From the NCBI RefSeq assembly GCF_000369045.1, contig NZ_KB849797.1, positions 526,132 through 590,131 on the forward strand: a stretch of DNA of 64,000 nt. The letters run 5' to 3'. A program made the translations under genes and the position numbers. The notes beneath the pieces are model-generated. The model did no database searches. It was not told the DNA's origin and was given only the letters and a program-made list of their open reading frames with translations. Each line of letters begins with the position of its first letter. The first letter of the stretch is position 1. This document shows positions 36,986-46,255 of this stretch, piece after piece. Source of the DNA: Acinetobacter pittii ATCC 19004 = CIP 70.29. GTDB lineage: Bacteria; Pseudomonadota; Gammaproteobacteria; Pseudomonadales; Moraxellaceae.

Positions 36986-38425
36986 TTAATGATCGTTGAC
37001 GAGTTCACGTCCTAGTTTTTTCATACGTGGTTTATAGAGCACATGATAGGTAACACCTAAAATGACCAGCCATACTGGACTGACATATAAAGCTTTCAAT
37101 GTATCTGGCTCTAATGCCAAGATGACTAAAGTGAAAAGCATGAATGCCAAAACAACATAACTCATCCAAACGCCACCTGGCATTTTGAATGTTGATTTTT
37201 CATGTAATTCAGGACGTAATTTACGGTAGCGTAAATAGCACACCATGATGAGACTCCAGACACTAATGAATAGAATCACACAAAGTGAACTTGCCAAAGT
37301 AAATGCTTCCATCGTGTTTGGAACAAAGTACTGAAGCACCGCTCCGCCCATAATAAAGGTACAAGAGAAAATCAAACCATTTGAAGGAACTGCGCGTTTT
37401 GATAAACGACCAAATGCACCAGGTGCCTGACCGTCTTTTGATAAACCAAACAACATACGGCTAGTTGAAAACACGCCGCTGTTCATTGAAGACATCACCG
37501 AAGACAGCACCACCAAGTTCATGATGATTGCAGAAACCGGAATACCCGCATTTAAGAACAACTCAACAAACGGACTTTTGTCTGCACGAATATGATCCCA
37601 CGGTGTTACCGACATCACAATAAACAGTGCCAACACATAGAACAAAATAATACGTACCGGAATCGCATTAATTGCTTTAGGCAAGTTCTTCTGTGGGTCT
37701 TTGGTTTCAGCAGCCGTTGTACCTACAAGTTCCACCCCGACAAAAGCAAATACAGCAATCTGGAATCCTGCCAAGAAGCCTTCTGTACCTTTCGGGAATA
37801 AACCGCCATGTGACCAGACATTACTAATGCTTGCAACAGCGCCTTGCGGAGCTTGGAAATGGCTGAAAATCATGTAGCCGCCCACTCCGATCAGGCCAAT
37901 AATCGCCAAGATCTTAATAAGAGCAAACCAGAATTCAATTTCACCAAATAGGCGTACTGTTAAGAGGTTAAGACCCATCACAAACAACACACAACCTGCG
38001 CTAATCATGGCTTGCTGTATTGGTGAGAAGCTTGCACCATCGGGTAGCCAGAAACCTAAATAGTTAATGACCGCTGAAAGGTCCGCAATACCCACCAGCA
38101 CCCAACCTAACCAATAAGTCCAGCCCAAATAATAACCAGCCCAAGGACCAATCAGGTCATGAGCCATATCAACAAAAGATTTGTAATGCAGATTTGCAAG
38201 GAGCAACTCACCCATTGCACGCATTAAGAAAAAGAACATTCCTCCAATAATCATATAGATCAAAAGAATTGAAGGACCTGCGAGGGAGATGGTTTTACCT
38301 GAACCCATAAATAGGCCAGTTCCAATTGCACCGCCAATAGCAATCAGTTGTAAATGACGGTTAGACAGTTTTCGTTGCAGATGATCAGGAGAATTTTCTG
38401 TATCTGAATGACGAGCCGTTGTCAT
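36986..38425 (-). CDS. cycA: Amino-acid permease, D-serine/D-alanine/glycine type (copy 2)
   Basis: 479 residues with the same segments as copy 1 and only scattered substitutions, mostly at the termini and in cytoplasmic loops. It follows the RidA gene with a 160-bp leader and so is probably the original copy, in the order dadA-alr-ridA-cycA. Import of D-alanine or glycine would feed DadA and the racemase. Both copies keep full length and reading frame, so both are probably functional. Confidence 0.91.
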   Translation of the reverse strand: MTTARHSDTENSPDHLQRKLSNRHLQLIAIGGAIGTGLFMGSGKTISLAGPSILLIYMIIGGMFFFLMRAMGELLLANLHYKSFVDMAHDLIGPWAGYYLGWTYWLGWVLVGIADLSAVINYLGFWLPDGASFSPIQQAMISAGCVLFVMGLNLLTVRLFGEIEFWFALIKILAIIGLIGVGGYMIFSHFQAPQGAVASISNVWSHGGLFPKGTEGFLAGFQIAVFAFVGVELVGTTAAETKDPQKNLPKAINAIPVRIILFYVLALFIVMSVTPWDHIRADKSPFVELFLNAGIPVSAIIMNLVVLSSVMSSMNSGVFSTSRMLFGLSKDGQAPGAFGRLSKRAVPSNGLIFSCTFIMGGAVLQYFVPNTMEAFTLASSLCVILFISVWSLIMVCYLRYRKLRPELHEKSTFKMPGGVWMSYVVLAFMLFTLVILALEPDTLKALYVSPVWLVILGVTYHVLYKPRMKKLGRELVNDH

Positions 38426-38586
38426 ATTAAAATTCCTTTTTGAATTCCTTTGTTAAGATCAGCAACCTACGGCGAAAATTGAACCGTATGCCATAGGTCA
38501 CTGAATCTGTTCACCAAAAATGACTGGTTAAACCGTATCTATCTTCCTTCTGTTAGATACATCATCATTTTTGGAGTAAAAACGAA

Positions 38587-38946
38587 TTACTTTTGTGCTA
38601 CCGTCACGGCAATTTCAATTAACCAATCTGGATTGACCAAATCGGCCTGAATTGTGGCACGCGATGGAGCAACACACCCTTTTAACCAGTCAACCCAAAT
38701 TGCATTTACGGTTGAAAAGTCAGAAAGATTTTTCAAATAGAGCTGTGCAGAGAGCAAACGAGATTTATCTGTATTGGCTAATGCTAAAAGTTCATCAATC
38801 GTTGCAAGAATTTCACGAGTTTGGCCTGCCACGTCTTGCTCGGTATTTTTAGGTACCTGACCTGACAGATAAACCACTTTGTTAAAAACAGTCACGGCGC
38901 TCATGACTTCGTTAGTGTTAATCTTTTGTATATCTGAATTAGACAT
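38587..38946 (-). CDS. RidA/YjgF-family protein
   Basis: 119 residues from the ATG at 38946 (MSNSDIQKINTNEV), picked because AAGGA lies 8 bases upstream; the longer frame back to 38997 overlaps the racemase gene. Family marks: VYLSGQVPKN near the middle, QTREILATIDELLALANTDKSRLLSAQLYLKNL, and the IEIAVTVAQK end, with the arginine in APSRATIQ that binds the carboxylate. RidA proteins hydrolyse reactive enamine/imine intermediates, which DadA oxidation of D-alanine would generate. It sits directly after alr. Confidence 0.9.
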   Translation of the reverse strand: MSNSDIQKINTNEVMSAVTVFNKVVYLSGQVPKNTEQDVAGQTREILATIDELLALANTDKSRLLSAQLYLKNLSDFSTVNAIWVDWLKGCVAPSRATIQADLVNPDWLIEIAVTVAQK

Positions 38947-38956
38947 TCGGATTTCC

Positions 38957-40060
38957 TTATACCTGATTAATAAATTGAACACGGGCGGTGACAGCACACA
39001 TCAGTTCATAGCCCACCGTACCGGATGAAACTGCGACATCATCAATAGGTAAAACGACGCCTGTACTTGATTGGCCCCAAAGCACGACTTCACTGCCGAC
39101 TTTGGCACTTTCAATACCTGTTAAATCGACTGCTAACATATCCATGCTGACGCGGCCAATTGTACGAGTGAGGACAGAGTCCACTAAAACAGGCGTACCT
39201 GTTGGTGAAATACGCTGATAACCATCGGCATAGCCGCAAGCCACAATCCCAATCGTCATGGGTTGCTCTGCGACAAAGTTTGAGCCATAACCTACACTTT
39301 CATTCGGCTCTAAATGCTGAACGGAAATAATTTCGCTGCGTAAGCTCATGGTCGGTTGTAAGCCCCAGTCTGCAATACTATGCGTCGGGTAGTCTGGCGA
39401 GCTGCCATAGAGCATGATGCCGCTACGTGCATAATCTGATTTGAGCTGGTCTTGATAACGCAGAATTGCCGCACTATTACTTACCGACCTTTCACCCGGT
39501 AAATCTTTAATAATTTCTTCAAATGCAGTGATTTGATAATCAATACCTTGCTGGCCAAAACGCTCGCCATCTGCATCCGAAAAATGCATCATGTGCGTAA
39601 TCTTGGACACATTTGCCAAGTTATTTAAACGTTCCCAAGCCTGAACATAGTGTTGTGGTTTAAAACCAAGACGGTTCATACCACTGTTCATTTTTAGGCA
39701 AACATCAAATTGAGCAGGATAAGGATGCTTTTCTACCCACTCGATTTGCGCTTCACTATGAATGGTGAAACTGAGTTGATATTGCACACAATCAAATAAA
39801 TCTTGAGGAGAGAAAATTCCTTCGAGCAATAAAATTGGACCTGTCCAACCTAAAGCACGAATGCGTTTTGCTTCACCAAGATCAAGTAAGGCAAAGCCAT
39901 CTGCTGCTTTAAATGCTTCATAAACGCGTTCAATTCCGTGTCCATAAGCATTGGCTTTTACAACGGCAAAGACCTTACTGTTTGGCATAACCTTGCGTAC
40001 CACCGCCAAGTTATTTTGTAAGGCTTGACGGTGGATGACTGCGGTAATAGGACGAGGCAT
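38957..40060 (-). CDS. dadX: Alanine racemase (catabolic, DadX type)
   Basis: 367 residues. The PLP lysine is K35 in AVVKANAYGHG, and the catalytic tyrosine region is VGYGSNFVAEQ. Other signatures are MNRLGF and RIGRVSMDMLAVDLT with the expected TIGRVSMD pattern. It interconverts L- and D-alanine so that DadA can oxidise the D form. Its position between dadA and ridA indicates the catabolic enzyme; a separate biosynthetic alr elsewhere is expected. Confidence 0.93.
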   Translation of the reverse strand: MPRPITAVIHRQALQNNLAVVRKVMPNSKVFAVVKANAYGHGIERVYEAFKAADGFALLDLGEAKRIRALGWTGPILLLEGIFSPQDLFDCVQYQLSFTIHSEAQIEWVEKHPYPAQFDVCLKMNSGMNRLGFKPQHYVQAWERLNNLANVSKITHMMHFSDADGERFGQQGIDYQITAFEEIIKDLPGERSVSNSAAILRYQDQLKSDYARSGIMLYGSSPDYPTHSIADWGLQPTMSLRSEIISVQHLEPNESVGYGSNFVAEQPMTIGIVACGYADGYQRISPTGTPVLVDSVLTRTIGRVSMDMLAVDLTGIESAKVGSEVVLWGQSSTGVVLPIDDVAVSSGTVGYELMCAVTARVQFINQV

Positions 40061-40080
40061 GATTACTTCCCTAACGTCCG

Positions 40081-41346
40081 TTATGCAGCATGCGCGTGTG
40101 AATAACGCTGAATTGAAAGACCATCTGTACTGATATCAGTCTTATGATTCAATACGATGTCACTGATTAATTTTCCTGAACCACACGCCATGGTCCAGCC
40201 TAGAGTACCGTGACCTGTATTCAAGAACAGATTTTTAAAGCGAGTTGCGCCAATAATCGGTGTACTGTCTGGTGTCATTGGACGTAAACCAGTCCAGAAA
40301 GAGGCCTGTGCCATATCGCCGCCCGGGAACAAGTCCTGAGTCACCATTTGCAATGTTGCACGGCGGTCTTCATTTAGACCTAAATTAAAACCGCTTAACT
40401 CTGCCATTCCACCTACGCGAATACGTTGGTCAAAACGAGTAATCGCAATTTTGTAGGTTTCATCAAGCACTGTAGATTGCGGAGCAAAAGCAGGGTCAAC
40501 AATTGGAATCGTCAACGAATAACCTTTCACAGGATATACAGGCAACTGTAGATCAAGTGGTTTCAAGAAATCACGTGAATAGCTACCAAATGCTAAAACA
40601 TAACGATCTGCGGTTAAGACCTTACCATTGACCTGAACGCCCTTAATTTCATCGCCTTCAACAATCAATTTTTCTACGTTCTGGTTGAACTGGAAGTTAA
40701 CACCCAACTCTTTAGCAATTTGAGCTAAAGCATTGGTAAATAAATAACAGTCACCTGTTTCATCATTTGGTAAATGTAAACCACCAACCAGTTTATCTTG
40801 TGCATTTGCCAACGCTGGTTCTACACGACCAAGTTCATTGCCATTTAATAATTCGTAGCTTACGCCGCATTCTTGTAGCACGCTAATGTCACGTTGAACC
40901 GCTTCCATTTGTGCTTCTTTACGGAATAACTGCAACGTGCCTTTTGCACGGTTTTCGTAATTAATGCCTGTATCTTTTCTAAGTTCACGTAAGCAGTCAC
41001 GGCTGTATTCAGCCACGCGCATCATACGTTCTTTGTTTACAGCATAACTTTGTGGATTACAGTTTTTTAGCATTTGAGCCATCCACTGTAACTGCCACAT
41101 GCTGCCATCTAAATTAATCGCAAGCGGTGCATGATGTTGAAACATCCATTTCACAGCTTTAAAAGGAATTCCTGGTGCTGCCCAAGGAGTCGAATACCCA
41201 GGCGAAATTTGCCCTGCATTACCAAAACTTGTTTCTTCAGCAGGACCTGACTGGCGATCGAGAACAGTAACCTCAGCTCCTTGTTGAGCTAGATAATAGG
41301 CACTTGCCACTCCAATAACGCCGCTACCTAAAACAATTACGCGCAT
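40081..41346 (-). CDS. dadA: D-amino-acid dehydrogenase small subunit
   Basis: 421 residues from the ATG at 41346 ([13 protein letters not shown]), which has GGAGTGG just upstream; the frame extends six codons further. The FAD motif [16 protein letters not shown] is at residues 4-19, and [21 protein letters not shown] and [18 protein letters not shown] are family signatures. It oxidises D-alanine to pyruvate and ammonia and hands electrons to the respiratory chain at the inner membrane. It is the first gene of the dad unit, divergent from an Lrp regulator. Confidence 0.95.
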   Translation of the reverse strand: MRVIVLGSGVIGVASAYYLAQQGAEVTVLDRQSGPAEETSFGNAGQISPGYSTPWAAPGIPFKAVKWMFQHHAPLAINLDGSMWQLQWMAQMLKNCNPQSYAVNKERMMRVAEYSRDCLRELRKDTGINYENRAKGTLQLFRKEAQMEAVQRDISVLQECGVSYELLNGNELGRVEPALANAQDKLVGGLHLPNDETGDCYLFTNALAQIAKELGVNFQFNQNVEKLIVEGDEIKGVQVNGKVLTADRYVLAFGSYSRDFLKPLDLQLPVYPVKGYSLTIPIVDPAFAPQSTVLDETYKIAITRFDQRIRVGGMAELSGFNLGLNEDRRATLQMVTQDLFPGGDMAQASFWTGLRPMTPDSTPIIGATRFKNLFLNTGHGTLGWTMACGSGKLISDIVLNHKTDISTDGLSIQRYSHAHAA

Positions 41347-41423
41347 TTCCACTCCCTCACGCACACCAGTTTATTTAACTAGTATATTTCTGCTTCAATA
41401 GTTTATTTCACTGTTTTTCAGGC

Positions 41424-41459
41424 TATAATCTAGGTAAATTTATGTTTTTCTCGCGAGAA
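41424..41459 (+). promoter_or_regulatory. -10 box and 12-bp palindrome upstream of the Lrp gene
   Basis: A perfect TATAAT lies at 41424-41429, and TTCTCGCGAGAA, a perfect 12-bp palindrome, at 41448-41459, 24 bp before the Lrp start. The palindrome is thus in the 5' leader of the regulator and in the divergent control region of dadA. The regulator itself is the obvious candidate binder. Confidence 0.6.
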
Positions 41460-41482
41460 TTTAAAAAAAAGAGGAAATATCT

Positions 41483-41950
41483 ATGCGCCCCTTAGATCGT
41501 ATAGATCGCATGATTCTGGACATTTTGCAGCGTGAAGGACGAATTGCGATTAGTGAATTGGCATCGAGAGTCAACCTTTCTACCACCCCCTGTTCAGAGC
41601 GTGTAAAGCGCCTTGAGCGCGATGGCATTATCATGGGTTATTACGCCCGTCTAAACCCAGCCTACGTAGACCGTAACCTTCTCGTTTTTTTAGAAATTAA
41701 GTTATCTGCCAAATCTGGTGATGTGTTTGATCAGGTAGCTAGAGATTTAGTCGAAATTCCTGAAGTCCTCGAATGTCATCTTATTTCTGGCGAATTTGAC
41801 TATCTTGTAAAAGCTCGCTTAAAAGAAATGAGTGCATACCGCCGCTTATTGGGAGATCTATTAAAAAAGCTCCCCGCTTCGGCGTCTTCACACAGTTATG
41901 TGGTTATGGAAGAAGTGAAAGAAACTCTGTATTTAGATGTAAGCAAGTAA
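41483..41950 (+). CDS. Lrp/AsnC-family regulator of the dad operon
   Basis: 155 residues, usual length. N-terminal HTH: LDRIDRMILDILQREGRIAISELASRVNLSTTPCSERVKRLE. C-terminal RAM domain from about 65 with ECHLISGEFDYLVKARLKEM. GAGGA lies upstream. Divergent placement to dadA fits alanine-responsive control, as with Lrp or DadR. The AlrR/DadR-like role is inferred. Confidence 0.92.
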   Translation: MRPLDRIDRMILDILQREGRIAISELASRVNLSTTPCSERVKRLERDGIIMGYYARLNPAYVDRNLLVFLEIKLSAKSGDVFDQVARDLVEIPEVLECHLISGEFDYLVKARLKEMSAYRRLLGDLLKKLPASASSHSYVVMEEVKETLYLDVSK

Positions 41951-41975
41951 AGCGAGCATTATTGAACTCGCTTTA
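41949..41975. terminator. Bidirectional terminator between Lrp and DUF1624 genes
   Basis: AAAGCGAG...CTCGCTTT forms an 8-bp stem with a 10-base loop between two convergent genes. It lacks a long T run. Confidence 0.6.
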
Positions 41976-41990
41976 CTCACGTTTTGAAAA

Positions 41991-43136
41991 TTAGAAATAT
42001 TTTAAAATCGAAATATGTTTGTTTTGATGTTTGAACTTCGAGAACCATTTAACCGCTGGGTAGAGTGCAAAAGACAACACTATCGTCATTAACCACAGCA
42101 TCCACACATGGTTGACCAACAAATAGTTTCCGTAGTTGGCTCCCCATACACTGAGCGCAAATACATACATCAGTTTCAGCACATATAAGTGCAATAAATA
42201 AAAGAACATAGGCACAGAACCAAATACCACTAATGGTTTTAGAAATGAATATTGCTGCATACGTTCAAAAGCCACCAGCACAATCAAGCCAATTCCAACA
42301 TTCAGCAAAATAAACAGTAAAGACGGGGGATACTTAGTGAGGTTAAAAAAGCTCATAAGGCTCAGTTGTAATGACTCAAAATGCTGCCACGGCTGGTCGC
42401 CATAGACGTTGATAAAACGTAGTAAAACAAATAACCCAATACTTATTAAGCCAAGACTGAGTAAAGCGCGGCTTCTTTGATGTGCTGAATATTTTGAACT
42501 AAAGAACTGACCTAACGCATAGCCCAATAAAATCACGCCAATCCAAGGTAAAACAGGATAGCTTGTGCGAAGCTTGATGCCTGCAATCTCAATCCAACCA
42601 CGGTCATGTAAAACCAACCATATATTTTGTAAGACGCCTTGTGAGAAATGTACTGAATCTAATAAGTTGTGCCCAAAAACAATAGCCAAACCTGCGCTCG
42701 CAATGACTGGTAAAGGTAAACTCACACAGCATGCTAGCACCACCATGCTAATACCAATCGCCCAGATCACTTGTAAATAAATGACTTCGGGTGGAAAAGT
42801 TGCTGTCCATGCAAAGTTCACCAGCGTGAGCTCTAGTGCAATCAAAAATAAGCCGCGTTTTAATAGAAAGGCACGCGTTTGTTGTAAGTCCTGTTTTTTG
42901 GACTGAAATAAAAATGCAGAAATACCCGTTAAAAGTACAAAAACCGGAGCGCAAATATGTGCCAATAATCGACTGCCAAATAATGCTGGTTCTGTTACTG
43001 TTACGTCCATTGGATCGGTAACTTGTTTATGTAAATAGAATGTTTCTCTTACATGGTCGAGCAACATAATCAGGATGACCAAACCACGCAATGCATCAAT
43101 CGACTGTAAACGTTCAATATTTTTTTCTATAAGCAT
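41991..43136 (-). CDS. DUF1624-type multi-pass membrane protein (acyltransferase-like)
   Basis: Start placed at 43136 (MLIEKNIERLQSIDALRGLVI); a frame opens five codons earlier. The N-terminal RLQSIDALRGLVILIMLLDHVRE is typical of heparan-alpha-glucosaminide acetyltransferase-like/DUF1624 inner-membrane proteins. About ten membrane segments follow. Target unknown. It diverges from the TonB receptor gene and shares the control region with the Zur-box-like dyad. Confidence 0.82.
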   Translation of the reverse strand: MLIEKNIERLQSIDALRGLVILIMLLDHVRETFYLHKQVTDPMDVTVTEPALFGSRLLAHICAPVFVLLTGISAFLFQSKKQDLQQTRAFLLKRGLFLIALELTLVNFAWTATFPPEVIYLQVIWAIGISMVVLACCVSLPLPVIASAGLAIVFGHNLLDSVHFSQGVLQNIWLVLHDRGWIEIAGIKLRTSYPVLPWIGVILLGYALGQFFSSKYSAHQRSRALLSLGLISIGLFVLLRFINVYGDQPWQHFESLQLSLMSFFNLTKYPPSLLFILLNVGIGLIVLVAFERMQQYSFLKPLVVFGSVPMFFYLLHLYVLKLMYVFALSVWGANYGNYLLVNHVWMLWLMTIVLSFALYPAVKWFSKFKHQNKHISILKYF

Positions 43137-43154
43137 AGCGATAATAAACAAAAT

Positions 43155-43178
43155 AATGTAACGTTATACTATTACATT
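43155..43178. promoter_or_regulatory. Zur-box-like dyad between DUF1624 and the TonB receptor
   Basis: AATGTAA and TTACATT (43155-43161, 43172-43178) are perfect inverted arms, and inside lies GTTATACTATTAC (43163-43175), one base from the GTTATAnTATAAC core known for gammaproteobacterial zinc regulator Zur. It starts 33 bp before the receptor ATG. A Fur match (GATAAT at 43140) is only partial. Confidence 0.55.
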
Positions 43179-43210
43179 TTAGTTCTTTTGTCTTTCATGG
43201 CTGATTATTT

Positions 43211-45301
43211 ATGCAACACAAATTAGGATTGTTGTCTTCGTTAGGGTTATCTTTTATATCAACATTCTCTTGGGGAGACGAAACCTCAACAGTACTTGAG
43301 ACCATACGCGTGCAGGCTGAAAGTACCCAAGAAGGTGTGAGCCAAAATAGCTCGGCGACTAAATTTACTCACGATGTTTTAGATGTCCCTTTTAACCGTG
43401 CTTATGTTTCAAAACAAATGATGGAACAACAAGACGTTCAACGGATTGATGACGCATTAAGCTTGGTGAGTGGGGTTTTTCATCAAAACAGTTTTGGTGG
43501 TGGCTTTTGGGATAACTACTCTTTCCGTGGTTTTAGTACCGATCCCAACTTAGGCGCCTCTATGATTCGTAACGGCTTGAGTATCAACCGAGGGATTAGT
43601 GCGCCAAAAGATGTCGTAAATATTGAATCTTTAGAGTTTTTAAAAGGGCCAATGGCTGCTCTATATGGTCGTGGCGAAACTGGTGGTTTGCTTAACCTCA
43701 ACAGTAAAAAACCGCAGTGGGAAAGCGAAAGTGAACTTAACCTACGTGCCAATACCCAAGAACAATATCGAATTAGTCTGGAACATACAGCCCCTATCAA
43801 CGATGAACTGGCTTATCGTGTAGCAGTGGCTCATGAAGATAATCAAAGCTTCCGTGATCATGTCAGTAGTGAACGTTGGTTCTTTTCACCACAGCTCACA
43901 TGGAAAATTTCAGACCAGACGCAACTCGACTTTGACAGTGAATTTACAGAACACAAAGGAACCTTTGACCGTGGTGTCAGCACCGTCAATCACCAGTTTG
44001 TGATGGACCCGAAAACCTTTACAGGTGAACCTGACGACGGTGATTTGAAAATAAAAGATTACTTTTACCAATTACGTCTGAGTCACGAATTTAACCCTGA
44101 CTGGAAGCTAAACAGTGCAGTCAGCTATAAAGACGCCAAAATGGTCGGCTTTGCAACCGAACCTCGTCGTATGCAAGCCGATGGACGTACTTTAGAGCGT
44201 CAACGTCGCTATCGTGATTATACAAGTCAAGATGTGCTGGCTCAGACAGAGGTACTTGGCAAGGTTGATACTTCGTGGGCTCGCCATGAAATTTTGCTTT
44301 CGACCGAGCTTGGTCAACTCGACTATAAACAAAACCAGCTTCGTCGTAATCACAGTACTGGCATGCCAAACACAATTGATATCTACCAACCCGAATATGG
44401 CAAATATTTACCGAACTTAGCCCCGTTTACCGACACCAAAGAACAGCAGCGTTATTTTGCACTCAATATTCAAGACCAGATCTTTTTTAATGATCAGTGG
44501 AGTGTGCTATTTGGCAACCGTTTTGATCAGGTCGAACAAGACTTTGAAAATCACCTGACTCAGACTGAAAGCAACCAAACGCTTCACCAGAATAGTCCAC
44601 GTTTCGGAGTAAATTTTAAAGCCTCTGACCAATGGGCGTTTTATAGCAACTATGGTCGCTCATTTGCCATGAATAGTGGTATGAATCGAAATGGTCAGAC
44701 TTTTGCCCCTGAAAAAGGCGAAAGTTATGAGGTCGGCACCAAATATAAAATAAATGATCAAAGTGTGCTTAGTCTCGCTTTGTTTAAAATGAAAAAACAG
44801 AATGTACTGACAACCGATCCAATCGACAGTAATTTTCAAACCGCAGCAGGTGAAGTGAGTAGTAAAGGAGTTGAGTTTGACTTAAATAGCCAGATCACTG
44901 ATCGCTGGTTCGTCAATGTCAACTATAGTTATACCAATGCTCAAATTGAAAAAGACCAAGACTTGGCAAAAGGCGCGCGGCTGAGCAATGTTCCTAAACA
45001 CCAAGGTGCTATAAGCACTAACTATGAGTTTCTACAAGAAGGTGCAAGAAAAGCAGGTGTAGGTGCCAACCTCACCTATGTGGATGAGCGTAGCGGGCAT
45101 AATCTAGATAATGGATTTAACTTACCAAGTTATACGCTGGTCAATTTAAATAGCTACTATGCACCATCTGACCGTTTACGTTATCAGCTCAATGTAAATA
45201 ATCTGTTTGATAAAACCTACTATGTCTCAAGTTATAGCGATTTATGGGTTCAACCAGGTGAGCCACTGAATGCTTCAATCTCGGCACAGTGGAAATTTTA
45301 A
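43211..45301 (+). CDS. TonB-dependent outer-membrane receptor (siderophore-receptor type)
   Basis: 696 residues. Signal peptide to about residue 22 (ending SFISTFSWGD), a plug domain (about 40-165; SGVFHQNSFGGGFWDNYSFRGF, LEFLKGPMAALYGRGETGGLLNLNSKKP), then a 22-strand-type barrel ending in QWKF with a C-terminal phenylalanine. The plug pattern is that of siderophore receptors such as FpvA/FhuA. The upstream Zur-like dyad raises zinc as an alternative or second signal. The start codon has no strong ribosome site. Ligand unknown. Confidence 0.92.
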   Translation: MQHKLGLLSSLGLSFISTFSWGDETSTVLETIRVQAESTQEGVSQNSSATKFTHDVLDVPFNRAYVSKQMMEQQDVQRIDDALSLVSGVFHQNSFGGGFWDNYSFRGFSTDPNLGASMIRNGLSINRGISAPKDVVNIESLEFLKGPMAALYGRGETGGLLNLNSKKPQWESESELNLRANTQEQYRISLEHTAPINDELAYRVAVAHEDNQSFRDHVSSERWFFSPQLTWKISDQTQLDFDSEFTEHKGTFDRGVSTVNHQFVMDPKTFTGEPDDGDLKIKDYFYQLRLSHEFNPDWKLNSAVSYKDAKMVGFATEPRRMQADGRTLERQRRYRDYTSQDVLAQTEVLGKVDTSWARHEILLSTELGQLDYKQNQLRRNHSTGMPNTIDIYQPEYGKYLPNLAPFTDTKEQQRYFALNIQDQIFFNDQWSVLFGNRFDQVEQDFENHLTQTESNQTLHQNSPRFGVNFKASDQWAFYSNYGRSFAMNSGMNRNGQTFAPEKGESYEVGTKYKINDQSVLSLALFKMKKQNVLTTDPIDSNFQTAAGEVSSKGVEFDLNSQITDRWFVNVNYSYTNAQIEKDQDLAKGARLSNVPKHQGAISTNYEFLQEGARKAGVGANLTYVDERSGHNLDNGFNLPSYTLVNLNSYYAPSDRLRYQLNVNNLFDKTYYVSSYSDLWVQPGEPLNASISAQWKF

Positions 45302-45312
45302 TTTATCTATAA

Positions 45313-45344
45313 AATAAAAAAGCCCGAATAGTTTCGGGCTTTTG
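45313..45344. terminator. Bidirectional terminator after the TonB receptor
   Basis: AAAGCCCGAA-TAGT-TTCGGGCTTT is a perfect stem with A and T tracts between two convergent genes. Confidence 0.92.
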
Positions 45345-45345
45345 A

Positions 45346-45723
45346 TTAGAACATACCATTTTCATTGACGAGTGGGTCGGGCTGTACTTGTCCAATATCC
45401 CAAAACTCAGCAATTTTACCCTTTTCAAAACGGCAAATATGAACCACGGCCAAGGTGGTTAACCCATTCATTTGCATTTCAAGTTTTGAATGCACAGCAA
45501 CCAAATCGCCCTCTTCAATGACATGTTGAACATCAAAGACTTTGTTGGGAGTTTCAATTGCACTTTCACGCATCCCTTCCCTCAAAGAAGTCGCATCACC
45601 CGCATAATAAGGGTTGTGATGCTTGAAGTTCGGCGCAGTGTAATTGCTGTAAGCTTCATCGACTTCACCAGCTGCGGCAAGCTCTAAAAACCGTACTGCA
45701 ATTTGTTTTTGAGATAAGTTCAT
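45346..45723 (-). CDS. SnoaL-like / NTF2-fold protein
   Basis: 125 residues. The pattern AVRFLELAAAGEVDEAYSNYTAPNFKHHNPYYAGD, then VIEEGDLVAVHSKLEM and ICRFEKGKIAEFWDIGQVQP, is the SnoaL/ester-cyclase-like layout. It differs from the SnoaL-like protein at 21048 in sequence. No operon partner is close, apart from the RraB gene 28 bp upstream. No substrate can be named. Confidence 0.84.
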   Translation of the reverse strand: MNLSQKQIAVRFLELAAAGEVDEAYSNYTAPNFKHHNPYYAGDATSLREGMRESAIETPNKVFDVQHVIEEGDLVAVHSKLEMQMNGLTTLAVVHICRFEKGKIAEFWDIGQVQPDPLVNENGMF

Positions 45724-45751
45724 GATTATCTTCTACTTTTTATTTTAGACC

Positions 45752-46129
45752 TTACTGCAACAGGTCATCTTCTTCGTCTTCCTCGAAGACATAGGCCATA
45801 CAGCCCCATCCATCATATTCGCCCTGAAATTTCTCAGCGATGCTGGCAAACCATTGTTCCAAGTCAACAATGTCTGAATACTCAGGTTCCATGTTAACGA
45901 AGATAGTAATCACCCATTCATTTGGCTCAACAGAGTCATCTTGAAAAAGTGAAACTTTTTGTTCTTGATAAAGCAAATACAGCGCACATTGCTCTGCATT
46001 TTTCTGATCATGAAAAGCAATAGAAAATTCAATTTCATGCAGCTCGGTTAAGTCATCCCCATCTTCAGCCATTTGCCAAAGTACGTTGCCGTTATCGTCA
46101 TCTGGAAATTGTTCGTAGTCACGAGTCAT
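45752..46129 (-). CDS. RraB-family regulator of ribonuclease E
   Basis: 125-residue very acidic protein with the RraB/DUF1260-like middle (NVLWQMAEDGDDLTELHEIEFSIAFHDQKNAEQCALYLL) and C-terminal FVNMEPEYSDIVDLEQWFASIAEKFQGEYDGWGCM. RraB proteins bind RNase E and alter its activity. AAGGA lies upstream of the ATG. The family call is by pattern; I am fairly sure. Confidence 0.82.
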   Translation of the reverse strand: MTRDYEQFPDDDNGNVLWQMAEDGDDLTELHEIEFSIAFHDQKNAEQCALYLLYQEQKVSLFQDDSVEPNEWVITIFVNMEPEYSDIVDLEQWFASIAEKFQGEYDGWGCMAYVFEEDEEDDLLQ

Positions 46130-46255
46130 AAAATGTTCCTTGTTGTTGTCGCAGTATTAATATTATTCGACATCAAGAATACCCGACTTTTATTGCAGTT
46201 TGGGTATATATTCCGTTCCCAATTGCATCAAATTAATTTTTTAATTATATAAATT

